A DNA stretch of 64,000 nt, taken from NCBI RefSeq assembly GCF_010183535.1, contig NC_071331.1, forward strand, positions 15,500,001 to 15,564,000. Direction: 5' to 3'. This DNA comes from Caenorhabditis remanei (lineage: Eukaryota > Nematoda > Chromadorea > Rhabditida > Rhabditidae). The notes under the pieces were generated by a model that ran no database searches, was not told where the DNA came from, and saw only the letters and a program-made list of their open reading frames with translations. Positions 37,087-49,319 of the stretch are shown here, piece after piece. The translations under genes and the position numbers were made by a program. Within the stretch, counting starts at the first letter, position 1, and each line of letters starts with the position of its first letter.

Positions 37087-40000
37087 CTGAAAATAGAAGA
37101 TTCAATTGAAGAAAATAAACGATTACACATATTAATTGTGATAGAAAGAGTGAGCAGAACACCAATTAGAACAGAAAACTGAGAGTAGCAGATCATCAGC
37201 GACACAAGTGTATACGTGTGGAAAGACTGTACTAGTAAATACCGATTAATTCGAAAGTTTGTAAGAAATCCAAGAAGAAACTTCAGTGTTTGTGTAATTA
37301 AACTGGTTTCCATGACATGATGATTATTGAGAAAAGTGGGAACACAATTATGAGTTTTTCTCATATTCCATTTCAAATTAGATTTGCCATTTCTGACGGA
37401 TAGATGGAAATCCCGTAGAAGTGGAAAGTATTCGAGTTTTCTTTCAAAATGGTTTAGATGAAAGAAGTTAGAATCACACGAAACTCGAAGAAAAAGTCAC
37501 ACAATCAACTCAGATAGATGAGAAATTGTGATGAGAAGTAGTGATTAGAGAAAAGTGGATCAACTAAAACGGGTGAACTAAATGGGCCTGTTTCAACACC
37601 AAAATCAGTAAACTACAGTAGCGGTCATAGGTGAGTATACCTCCATACTTTCATGTGTATCTCTGTTGAATCGTGTCCGTTTTGCATAAACTTTTTTTTC
37701 AAAGATAGCTGAAACATTCAGCAATAAGAAAATTAGTTTTTTTTTAAAAGTTAACATTTTTAATTTTATCGATAATCGATTTTTCCTGATCGTGATTTGA
37801 AAATTCGAAAAAAAAACTTTTTATTTTTCTCTTGAAGTTATTGAGTTTTTGATGTCAAAATGATGGAACATGTTCAAATAAACAAAAAATTGTGTTGAAT
37901 TGTTTTCTGAAACCATAAGCTAGAGCTCCAGAAGTCAAAAGCGGCGCCCTCGGGAAAACCTTCATAACTCATCAAAAAATTATCCAAATTAGCCAAAACA
38001 TGTACCAAAAAACGTGTTTCGAGTTCTTCTACAAACCAACATCAAAAAATCAACATTTTAGAAAAAATAATTTTTCAATTTTTTTTCATTCAAAAAATTT
38101 TTCATTCCAATTTTTCCTAGATTTTCGATGTTTTCTGGCTATTAAACGACCTTTCAAAATGTGCATGTGAAGTGCTTTATCAAGCATAATGAAATACATT
38201 TCTGAATTTTTTGCTCGTTTAATAGCCAGAAAATATCGAAAATCTAGGAAAAATTGGAATTAAAAATTTTTTGAATGAAAAAAAAATTGAAAAATTATTT
38301 TTTCTAAAATGTTGATTTTTTGATGTTAGTTTGTAGAAGAACTCGAAACACGTCTTTTGGTACATGTTTTGGCTAATTTGGATAATTTTTTGATGAGTTA
38401 TGAAGGTTTTCCCGAGAGCGCCGCTTTTGACTTCTGGAGCTCTAGCACGATGCTTATGGTTTCAGAAAACAATTCAACACAATTTTTTGTTTATTTGAAC
38501 ATGTTCCATCACTTTGACATCAAAAACTCAATAACTTCAAGAGAAAAATAAAAAGTTTTTTTTCGAATTTTCAAATCACGATCAGGAAAAATCGATTATC
38601 GATAAAATTAAAAATGTTAACTTTTTCAAAAAACTAATTTTCTTATTGCTGAATGTTTCAGCTATCTTTGAAAAAAAAAGTTTATGCAAAACGGACACGA
38701 TTCAACAGAGATACACATGAAAGTATGGAGGTATACTCACCTATGACCGCTACTGTATATTCAAAATAGTAGAAAGGGTGATTTGTTAGTTAGAATGTAA
38801 AAGAAATGACGAAAAAAATACTGTAGAGAATCAACAGACTCCTAAACTATACATAATTTAGATTTATTCCTTCTAATTATAGCTGAATGTTACATTTAGA
38901 GATAAATACTACCACCTTCTTCAATAAATTAATATACCTAGATCTAAAGAACTTTCATGTATCAAAAAGTAAAGTTTAGGTAAAATTTCTGAAATGTCTA
39001 TGCCTAATTCATCGGTAATTCAACTATTCTGTCATCACAAAAGCTTGCACAACGACTACTAAAAGACGAATAAAAACAACGCACAGAATGCGAACGATCA
39101 TTACAAAAAGTCACAACACGACATCTAGAGGGATAACGGGAATTCTCAATGATAAAGTCATTCTCTGATTATTTGTCAGTCAAAATTCGTCAATCAAAAG
39201 TTAATGAGGAGTTGGGGAGACAGGTACGAGTATGCGGGGGAAACAATATCGAACAGTTATTCGATATTATTTAGGGATTCTTACTGCTTGATCAGTCGGT
39301 GCACTGCTCAACGGCACCGGGATCAGATGATCCGAGCGCTCTCCGCCAATAACCTGTAAATTTACGAGATGTTCTCGAGATGTTTCTAACTATTTTCAGA
39401 CGGAAACGTTTTTTAAAAGTTTGGCTTATTACACTAATATCGACGTGCAGGTAGAGGAAAGATGAAAAATGCTGGAAACTGAAAAAGGGAGACTGTGAAT
39501 GTATGTGGTTTGTGGTGTGTATTCGCTCCTCCTCCTCATGCTTCTGAACTTGGTTTAATACAAATAATACAATTTATTCAGTTGTGAAACCTTTTATTTT
39601 GAAACCATAAAAATCGTAGAAGTCTAAAAATTGAAAAATATAATAAAGCCAAAAACACTATAAAGTCCGTTGTTTAATAACTGAAAAAAAAGGATTCAAG
39701 AGAAACAGGGAAGAGCAAGAATTCAGCGTGAAAAAATTGGAGGAAAACGAATGAAACAGAATTAGAAGAGGGAAAACCATGAAACTTTGAAAGATGTCTA
39801 AAAGAGAAGGGGGTTGTAAGCGGTTTGTATGTCAAAATATGAAAATAAAACGTTGTGTCTTTCAAACGAATTAGACACTATTCGATACTGGCGGCGGCTA
39901 CTGTAACCTTTCCTACCAATTCCGAAAGTGATGAAAAATTGCACAAAGTGTTGATTGATTTTTTGAATAACTACAATGTTTCTTGCAGCGGTGGGGTGAT

Positions 40001-43000
40001 TCTACCAGTAAAAATGTTTTAAAAATAAAATATTACTTAACGAAAGTTATGAATGAAAGGAAAAAACAAAACATCTGTTCTATTGATTAAGTATAGTAAA
40101 ATAGAGATAAGAGCTGGAGAGTTTACACGAAAATCACTACAGTAACTGAAAAGACTGGGTTTGAGAGGATGATAATATAAGGAGGAATATATCAGAATGT
40201 TTTCTAGTCTAAAAGAGTATCAACAACTTTCTGAAATATCTCTCCTGTAAATAACAACCGATTCAAAATTACACGTGAGCTACAGACACTGGGGTATCCA
40301 AAGACATGCTCTTGTTGATGCTTCGTTGCGTTTGGGTATACGAAGAATTTGTGTCAGGAGACCATTGCTGCACTAACGGAACTTTTTCAGTTTTTCCGTT
40401 TGTTTCTGGTTTTGGTGGTGCAGCTGATCCATTTCCACCAGTATTTCCATTTTCCACAACAATATGTGGTTGCGGTGAGGGAGTTCTTGGTTGTTGATGA
40501 TGATAGTATGGATACGGTTGTGGAGATTGTCTATGTGATATCGCAGCCATTGCATTCCGTGCGCCGGCTGGATCAGGTGAAGCTGCCGTTGTTGTATGTC
40601 TTCCACCTCCCCAAAAGCCACCACGCATCGACTGGACGGAATGAGTTGATGCAATGGAACGACGTTCATCAAACTCTTCTAACGATGATCGGAATGCTTT
40701 GACAACGCGTAACTGAAAAATTTCACTTGAAAAATGTTGCAATATCCTGCAAATAAATAAAACGATAAAAACTTGAAAAATGACAAAAAAAAACAAAAAG
40801 AAGAATGAACCATGGTGAACCTCCTCCTCCTCCTCATTTACATCACCTCGAAGAGGATTTTATGATTTTTTCCAAAATTTTTCAGCGAAAAATGAGCAAC
40901 ACACTCTGAGAGACGAGCAGCGAGTAAACCGTGTTAGTATTATTATTATTGGTAGTATGTGGGAGTTGATGGCCAGCCAAAGGGAATGAAGGCATAATTA
41001 TCAAGATATAAATATTAAACATTGTTTAAATTAAACTGGAATTCATAATAAATGCACCCAACTGAAAATTGAATCCGTTCAAAAAAAATTACCCGATAAA
41101 TGATATTTGAATATGCCGTTGTTTGATAAATCATTCAACAAATAGACCGAGATGTTAGTTTGTGAGTTCAAGCCTGATGATCCAGAATTGATCAGAAGTG
41201 AAGATTTGATTGAAGATTCCAGATGATGTCAGTCACATGTGCCGATGAAGTGTTGATTCGATCATATGTTGAAAAAAATTCATGCTCAATGCAATTCAAT
41301 TAAATTATTCGCAAAAAAAGAAAGTGCAAAGTCTAATAAAAATCCCGTAAGTTTTTTTCTAAATTTAGGCCAATTTTTTGCAGATCACACTTTTAGCAAT
41401 TAGTAAACATCAGGTTATGGGCAAAAAACAAAAGGGTGAATTGATTGTCGTTGCTCATTTTCACTGCCCAAAAAATCGTTTAAAAATGAGGGAGGAGGTA
41501 GGAAAGGAGGGACACGCGGGATTCTCTTAAATTTGAATTTTACAATTCTTATTTTTTCGTTTTGGTTCCGGGTTTCGATTTTTCCGCTCGACAACAACTA
41601 TCATCATTGCAAAAGAAAAAAGATCCCTCTTAGATAAACAGGGAGGGAGAAAAATAACCACACAAAAACAAAACAATAGGGAGAAAACGTATATTGCTCT
41701 TTCGAGTATAAACAGTTTTACCTTCACAACACAAAGAAAATCCGCTGGATTTTTTGTTGGAAATAGTGGAAGTAGAAGTTGTGGTAGAGTGTGTTGACAG
41801 TTTCAGTCGAGTTTCAAATAGCTTTCATCAGGAGGAGGAGGAGAAGGAAGATACCACACAACAGAGGGTTTTGTTGCAAATGTCTAATCGTGGATAACAC
41901 AACTCTAACTCGTTTATAGAGGACGTTTGAGCTTGAACTCTGGATTAAAACCTGCGTGAAGGTCTATCCGATATCGTGAATTTATAAAATAAAATAAGAA
42001 AGAATGCGTAAGGGAAAACCAAATTATAGATAAGGGCAATAATATCAATTTAGTGTGTCTAAATGTATTATATGTTTCATGCCATTTCTCAGTTGTGTGA
42101 AAAACCACACACCACAAACACACTCTTTTTATTTCTCGAACTTTTAATTCTCAGCTATTTTCATCTTTCTCCCGCCTCTCGCTGGTTTCGCTCTAATAGA
42201 GGGTGTTGCTCAATTTCGATTGAAAATTTTCTGACAAAAACTTCGCTTAACAAACATGATGAAGATGTGGAAAAAGGAGAAAAATTCCAATAACTCGTTC
42301 TTCTTTTCATTTTTTTTTCTGCCATTTTTTCAAGTTCCACGTTACCTATCACTTTGTAACCTATTTTTTGTTTTTAAATGAACTGAAAGCTGAGAGAGTT
42401 GAAGAGAGAAGCAACTGAATAGAAATGAAAAGGGAAAAGTGTTTTGTTTTGAGTTCTGTCTGAAATTCCCGATCTGAAATTTATTCTGAAAAGTTTTGAA
42501 TATTGAACACTAACCTGAGTTTGGAGACGAGTCAATCCACGGACCCAGAGAATCTGTCCTGATCTCTTCTCATGAGTATCTGAATCTTCGTAATCTGGCA
42601 TCAATGGATCATTAGTTGGAGCTTCACCAGACCCAATAGTCATGTTAGCTGGAAGAGATCCAGTTGGAATGCTGGTAACAATCTGGAAGGAAAATCAATT
42701 ATCGGTTTGTAATAATATAAAAATATGGAATACCTGTCCCCAAAGAAGAGTTCCAACTCCGAATGCCACACACCACAACCACTCGGTAGTATTCAAGGCG
42801 GAAGTGCTGAACCAGCGACCACCGAATTGAACAATGACGACTTGCGAGATCATGGTAGCGATCCAGATGATATAGTAGATTGGATTCGAGAAAAGTCCCT
42901 TGAAGATGTTACGTTCTCCGTGAATCTTTCTGGCGTTGATTTCGTTGAAAAGAGTCATCATTACGAAGGTGTTAAATACAATTGTGAAGTGCTTCGATGG

Positions 43001-46000
43001 AGGAGAATGGAGTGGAGCCCATCTTCCAGATGGAATGCTGAAGCAGACTTCTCCGTAGAAGATAAGAGTGAACAGAATAACGAGTTGATAGACAGCATGC
43101 CCCAAGATGTTCTTACACATCGTTCTTGAGATGAGAGGAGAAGTACGTCCATATGGTTTTCTCTTGAGCAGTTCTTCAGTTGGCATCTCTGTCGCCAAAG
43201 CCAAAGAGGCGAGGGTGTCCATGATAAGATTCACCCAAAGCATTTGCACTGCCTTGAGTGGTGTGTCTTGAATAGCACAAGCTCCAACGAATGCAACAAC
43301 AACAGCGACAACATTGACAGTCAATTGGAATTGCAAGAATTTGGCGATGGAATCATATACGTTACGTCCCCACATTACAGCCTTCACGATGGAAGTGAAG
43401 TTATCATCAGTCAGGATAATATCAGAAGCCTCCTTCGCAACATCAGTTCCAGCAATTCCCATAGCAAATCCAACGTCAGCTTTCTTAAGAGCTGGACCAT
43501 CATTAGTTCCGTCTCCGGTTACAGCCACGACTTCTCTTGAATCGGTAACACGTGAATCAATAATTCCTTTGACCAATGTGTATTTATCAGATGGCTGAGC
43601 ACGAGCCAAGACACGAAGTTTTGGCCAAATCAGGTCAAGTTTTTCCTGAGAAACCTCTCCGTTCTCGTCACGAATTCTGGCATTGAACTCTTTTCCTTCC
43701 AATGCAATGAAATCTTCTCCTGGTTTCAAAATTCCACATGCAGTTGCGATCGATCTAGCCGTGTTGATGTTATCTCCTGTGACCATTCTGACGGTAATAC
43801 CAGCTTCTTGGCAACGAGTGATAGCGGCTGGAACTTCCGGACGAACTGGATCTTGGATTCCGAGAATGGCGATGGCGGTCATATCACCAACAATAGCCTC
43901 TTCATTTTCCCAATCTGGTTCAGAAGAATAAGCAATTTGATTATCGGATGTCTTTTTGGCGGCTGGCACATAATCTTTATAGGCTACACAAATTGTTCTG
44001 AGACCATCGGAAGCCATTGGTTCAATAACGTCACGGACCAAGTTTTCAGCATCTTTAGAGCTGAATTTGGTAAGAGTTCCATTCTTTCCGAGGAAATATT
44101 TGCATCGTTTAGTAACAATTTCGGATGCTCCTTTGCTGAAAACACGATATCCACCATCCGGGAGATTGATGACTGTTGACATGCTCTTTCTGACTGAGTT
44201 GAAAGTGTAGACCTTCGGAATAGTTTCTTCTGGATGACGATCACGAATTTCTTGATACGACTTTCCGAGGGCAAGAACGAATCCGAGCATTCCACATTCG
44301 GTTTTGTTTCCAAGTTGAGTTGCTTGTTCTCCGAGAAGCTTTGGTGGAATAACCTGCGAAGAGTACGAGGAATTGATAGAAATACAATCCATCATAAGCT
44401 TTGTGGTGTTCTGATCCAATGATTCAATTTTTGGAGTGTCCTTGTGATGAACTTCATTAATATATGACTGAACAACTGTCATTCGGTTAGTGGTGAGTGT
44501 TCCAGTCTTGTCAGAGCAAATTGATGTAGCATTTCCCATGGTTTCACAAGCATCCAAGTGACGGACCAAATTGTTGTCGAGCATCATTTTCTTGACAGAG
44601 TAAGCAAGAGAAAGAGTGACAGCAAGAGGAAGTCCTTCTGGAACAGCAACGACCAAAACAGTTACTCCAATGATGAGGAAGTTAATGAAATGTTGGAAGT
44701 CAGCAAGGGAGAACGATTTTCCGTCGATGGCATAACGGGAAATACAGAAACGAATGATGAGAATGAGAACGGTGCAGCCAGCGACGAATGATCCTGAAAA
44801 ATCAAAAATTGAATTTCAATTATCGACTCAACAATTTAAAACAAGTTTCTCTCCATTATCAAAAATTCTTACCGGCATATCCGATTTGAATAGCCAATCG
44901 AGTGAGTTTAGCTTGGAGAACAGATCTTTCTTTCTTTCCGTCAGCTTCAGCTGCAGGAACAGCTTTTCCGTTGGCCATGCCGTCTTCGCCTTTAGAATCT
45001 GAAAATTGATTAATCTATCGTGAAATAAAGACCTCAGAAAAATTGAATTATTTTCCAAAAAGTTGTTAGCAACACAGAAGAGATGAACAGAGTTTCGAAG
45101 AAAAGTGAATATGAATAGCGATCTAGATACAACGAAAATGGTAGGAACGGGAATTGGGTGGATATCATTGCCAAGATCAGTGGAGCTAGGATGCATAGCT
45201 ACTAAATTCTCAGCTCTCGTTGCACAACATCCATTCCAGCATCTACTGACTGTGACAAATCTACCTTTTATCGTTCATACACTTTTCGTTTTCTCTTTCT
45301 GCTAATTCATATCTATTTATCTTTGCTCTTTCACTATCATTCTGTGTCGCATCCCATCTTTTTTTGTTTCGAAGTGAAGATGACATCAGTACTCACCGAG
45401 CAACGCTTGCGCCGTTCCTTCTTCAGCTCCAGATGCTCCATCGCCTCCTGAAACAAGATCAAACCTCTATGAGAGAAATAGAAGAACTATAATTTTCGGT
45501 GATAGAAAAGTAAAAATGATCAATGAATAGAGGAGAGATGCGGTGTTTCCAATAAAAATTGATCATTTCTGTTTTCTGGGGAATAGGGATGAACAACACC
45601 GAAAGGTATAAAAACAGGGAATATAAGATCGGAATTTCAGGCGTATAATCACAAAACACCACCAGCATCATCGTCATAATGACCATCATTCGTAATCAAG
45701 AGAAAACTCTAAAAGAAGAGCTAAAAGAGACTAAAGCAGCATTAAATTGAGAGATAGATATGTGGTGAAAGTTGTGAGAACGGCGATACAGTCGGGACCA
45801 ACCACGTTTACATTTGTGTTCGTGTGAAAAGGGTGTGTTTGTGAAGAAAAATAATAAGAAGAGAGAAGAAAGTGAAGGATAGGATAGAAGACCAGAAACG
45901 AAGAAGATAACGTTGACGAGCAGAACGAGTTTCAGAATAGACACGAAGAAGACCTAACAACGACGATTCAGAAGAGAAGGAGAAGAAGAAGAAGTAGTAG

Positions 46001-47943
46001 TAGCAGGAGAGGGAAACTACCATTTTGGTTTTGAGCCTGATGATGTGAATCACGATGCTCACGATGATGATGATGAGATTTGACCGACGATCGAGAGCGT
46101 CGTTCTGTAAACTGATTAGAGAGTAGGGAAGGTGAGGAGGATTCAAAAGAAAGGCAAGGAGTGGATGAAAGAGAGCGAGAGTAAATGCGAAGAGCAGTTA
46201 TTCGAAGACGCAGACAGCCGAAGAAAAGCTACGGAAATTAATGGTTGTAATTGATATCATAATCATACCCTCTCTCTTGGCAGTCTTTCGTTCCTCCTCA
46301 GCCACTGTCTTGGCAGCGCCAAGTAGTGTCATGATGATTCCAGTTTGCGAGTTGACTCCGACAGCTGTCACCAACATCTGCAATGGGAGACATCAAAGTT
46401 TTCCAATTCTAACTTCTAATAATTGGATTTCAGTTGAGACAAAAGAACTGCGATGTCAATTTTAGAATAAGATTCACTGAAATTTTTTCGGAAACATTAA
46501 ATTTAGTATTCTAATGAAAAGATAGCGTCCATATTTAATTAAAATAATTCTACAAACCTTTCCAGATCCTTCCATAACGTGGGTTCCAGATAAAATGATT
46601 GGATCGTGATCCGGGCTTTTTCTGATTTGATCCGATTCTCCGGTAAGTGATGACTCATCCATTTTCAGGTCGTTCGATTGAATGAGAACTCCATCTGATG
46701 GAATCAAATCTCCGTATTTAATCTGTGCGATATCTCCAACAACGAGCTCATTAACCACCACTTGAACAGATTGTCCACCACGAAGGACGAAAAATCTGTG
46801 CTCGGTTTCAATCTTAGCTTGAAGTCCACGGAATTGGCGTTCTTTGGTGTAATCATTGAGAGCAGTAACAAGAACCACAACAATAACAGAGATGAGAATA
46901 GCAACTCCTTCAATCCATCCAGCATCATGTTCACTGTCATCAGTCCCGGCTGACAATTAATTAATTGGTAAGAACGAACAGTTATCAGCAAACCTGTGTC
47001 TTCTCCGGGCGGCCTGTAGAATGAAAGGGCGAGGGATACAATTGCAGAAACCAACAGAATAACAAGAGTAACGTCCTGAAAATTGTCCCTTAATTAAAGA
47101 CACATTATGTTTAATTTGAACAGTTATACCAAACCCCCTAAAAACCTTTCAAAAATTCTCCCATTTTCTTTCTGGCAAGGTCCCTCCGTCGCTCACAAGT
47201 TTACCGCAAACCCACCCACTCATGCATATTCAATAATTTCCCCTCTTTTGCTTTTTTCTTTCCTTTTTTCTTACTTTTCCACCGCTTTGTGTTGCTCATA
47301 AAAAGCAGAAGGAAAAGAATGAGATAGAAGAATGTTGCGGAGTTTCGGGAGCCAGAAGAACTTGAGCTCAGTGTGTGGGAATGAAGGAAACGCAGAGAGA
47401 AACCCTCTTGGGAGAGCATCATTCTTCAAAAGAAGCTCTTGGGAACTAGAAAGGAAAATGGGGGAGAACAGAAAAGAAATGAGAACTGAAGAGTTACTAA
47501 TATTAAATAGGTTACAGAAAAACTTAGCTCTTTAGTTCCCAATAATTAATCAGTGATTTTAGAGACACGTCTTTTTAAAATTTGTGAACAGATTCATACC
47601 TGAAGAGCTTCCCACACTAATTGTAAGAAGCATTTTGGTGGATGTGGAGGAATTTCATTTGCTCCGAATACATTACGCCGTCTTTCAAGTTCTTCTTCAT
47701 TGTTGGGAAGTCCATTGTTGGGATCGGTCTTCAATTTTTCACACAGACCCGCTGTTCCTCCGTAATCTGTATCAATTTTTTCTTTGGCTTCCGCGCTCCT
47801 GTAACAAAATTGAATATTATCAGTGAACTCGTAACATTATGTTCTTCTTTCTTGATGACTATGGCTTTACAAACAGAAAAAATAACTCACCTGTACTCCA
47901 TAAGGGCGCGAAGCTCCTCCAGTGATGCACCATACTCGGGCAT
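36848..47943 (-). CDS. mca-3: Plasma-membrane Ca2+-transporting P-type ATPase (PMCA)
   Basis: Constitutive exons: 47891-47943, 47600-47798, 46994-47075, 46558-46949, 46269-46377, 44873-44998, 42734-44793, 42515-42682. Two cassettes (46021-46104, 45397-45447) and two alternative 3' ends complete it. With both cassettes the long form is 1255 residues (proximal end) or 1188 (distal end). The pump exports Ca2+ and is activated by calmodulin. Visible: the actuator TGES loop (SSLTGESDQ), PEGLPLA in TM4 (417-423), phosphorylation site CSDKTGTLT with Asp460, the [18 protein letters not shown] hinge, a six-helix C-terminal membrane domain, and RVVKAF at the start of the calmodulin site. The ATG is 5 nt after a TTTCAG acceptor, indicating trans-splicing or a 5' UTR intron. 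C. elegans has three mca genes; mca-3 is preferred because that gene neighbours eel-1. Confidence 0.92.
37616..38755. mobile_element. 1.14-kb foldback element flanked by TA (Tc1/mariner-like non-autonomous)
   Basis: Two arms of about 535 bp (37616 to about 38149, and about 38215 to 38755) are near-exact reverse complements, separated by roughly 65 bp. The termini are CAGTAGCGGTCATAGG and its complement, flanked on each side by TA (37614-37615, 38756-38757), the duplication used by Tc1/mariner elements. Only a few substitutions and one short indel (near 37918 versus 38450) separate the arms. No transposase frame is present. It lies in the mca-3 intron between the 23-residue linker exon and the distal calmodulin-binding exon. 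Confidence 0.9.
39285..39353 (-). other. mca-3: mca-3 alternative 69-nt linker exon before the distal calmodulin site
   Basis: It encodes 23 residues ([17 protein letters not shown] and APTDQA) between a TTACAG acceptor and a GTAAGA donor, phase 0 on both sides. It joins LTRLQTQ of the common exon to IRVVKAF of the distal exon, so distal isoforms have this insert ahead of the calmodulin site. Confidence 0.8.
40269..40712 (-). other. mca-3: mca-3 proximal alternative 3' exon with second calmodulin-binding site
   Basis: This 148-codon terminal exon begins [19 protein letters not shown] directly after an acceptor in phase 0 with the common exon ending LTRLQTQ. It continues into a Gly/Pro/His/Gln-rich tail ([17 protein letters not shown]) and ends PVSVAHV. 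The start matches the [10 protein letters not shown] core of mammalian PMCA calmodulin sites. The final four residues do not fit a class I PDZ ligand, because the -2 position is Ala. Confidence 0.88.
45397..45447 (-). other. mca-3: mca-3 cassette exon, 51 nt, at PMCA splice site A
   Basis: It encodes [16 protein letters not shown] with phases 2/1 identical to the neighbouring cassette and the constitutive exons, so it can be skipped without a frame change. It lies between the actuator domain and the acidic-lipid/TM3 segment ([19 protein letters not shown]). Confidence 0.75.
46021..46104 (-). other. mca-3: mca-3 His-rich cassette exon, 84 nt, at PMCA splice site A
   Basis: A TTTACAG acceptor and a GTAGTT donor bound 84 nt encoding [20 protein letters not shown] followed by HQAQNQN. 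It has the same 2/1 phase as the 51-nt cassette and is flanked by AAGAAG-rich intron sequence. The high His and Ser/Arg content is unlike the rest of the pump. Confidence 0.65.
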
Positions 47944-48933
47944 TTTTCTGAAATTGAGATTCTAGATTCAATAGAAAGAAAAGGCAAATATTTCACAACA
48001 AACAAATATAAATGAAATTTTTCCCAGTTTTTGTGGTGGGTAGCTATGATGTATTTTGGAACGGAAATGCGATGACTCACATAGTAAAGTGACTAACATA
48101 TCAATCAGAAAGACATTTTCAAGCTTTCACTGTCTCAAAACATTAAAATAAACCTCTTGGAGATCATGGGTATAGTTTTTTCAAGTGAGTCAATCTAAAA
48201 AAAAACTACAAGGCGATCGCAAGTAAACGCGAAGAATAGAACGAGAGAGAAAACAGAAAACAACAAGAAAGAGCGGCGTAGCAAAAACAACAAGTCTGCC
48301 ATCAATGCTTTCAATATAAAAAATCAATCGATAATTTGATAACAACATTGGTTTGTTAGGACCCTAGAGAGCACTGATAACACGGAAAGCGGAGAAAAAG
48401 AAAGGTGGAATCATGTTTGTGTATTTTTGGTTTTATCATATTTAAGTACAAACTTTATGCATTCGTTTTATAGCTTACGATCCATTCCGTGAATTTATTT
48501 CATATTCAATAGACAGCTTCTTCCCTCTCGTTTCCGTTCACACGGAATCAGAAAAATCTCAATCGAAAAACGGTAAACTGTTGCCTCGTGTAAATTCACA
48601 CGTGGAAAAATGAACTGATGGACATGTAAAATGAGCAAAAAAAGAAGGCTCTTCATGCCTGGCAAGTGGCGGAGAAAAGAAAGGCATCTGTTGTTTTTGA
48701 GGAGCTTCTCCTCATTTTCCTTCATCTTTTTCAGTGTCCCTGTCTCCCCCTCACTCTTCCGTCTTCATTCTGCTCGTTTTCTGTGTGTTTCCGGCTAGAC
48801 AAAGACGCAGGCAGCAAAATAAGTGAGAGAAAAATGAAAAAAAGCCTCTTAGTCTTGCGTTCTCAGACGACATCATCTTTTCTAACATGGGGTGTTTTAT
48901 ACAGCAGTGATTTAATATTTGAATAATATTTAC

Positions 48934-48991
48934 CTGATAAGTTAAAAAAGCCGTTGAAGCTTTATCCGGGTAGTTGTAGTTGCACACAGAT
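48934..48991 (-). other. Candidate mca-3 5' non-coding exon
   Basis: A 58-nt segment is bounded on the minus strand by CTTTCAG and by a CAG|GTAAAT donor. Its only long frame (CNYNYPDKASTAFLTYQ) does not join in frame to the ATG exon of mca-3, so if real it is likely 5' UTR. Confidence 0.35.
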
Positions 48992-49127
48992 CTGAAAGAC
49001 GAAGCTTTTCCTCAAATTAGGAGAAAAAATATGAATAAATTAAAAAATTTGCATATTAGTTGGTAGGGTACGGTGCGTAATTGTACGCAGTAATACGCAA
49101 ACACCGGCTTGCAAACCGTACTTCATT

Positions 49128-49319
49128 ATGGTGCTTTCAAAGTTGCTACAGCGACAAATCTACTCCGTCCAAAGGTGATTTGTAGATTTGCTGATTTTTC
49201 AGATTTGGCAGTAACAAAATTAAGAATGAGCAATACTTTAAATTAGCAAATCTAAAAATCAATTTTGGACGGCGTAGATTTGTCGTTTTTGTTTTTGGTA
49301 GCAACTTTGGACGCACCAT
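49128..49319. repeat. Imperfect inverted repeat, MITE-like
   Basis: The left part runs ATGGTGCTTTCAAAGTTGCT and contains CGACAAATCTACTCCGTCC. The right part is its diverged reverse complement, containing GGACGGCGTAGATTTGTCG and ending AGCAACTTTGGACGCACCAT. Arms are about 75-90 bp. A clean target duplication is not evident. Confidence 0.75.
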
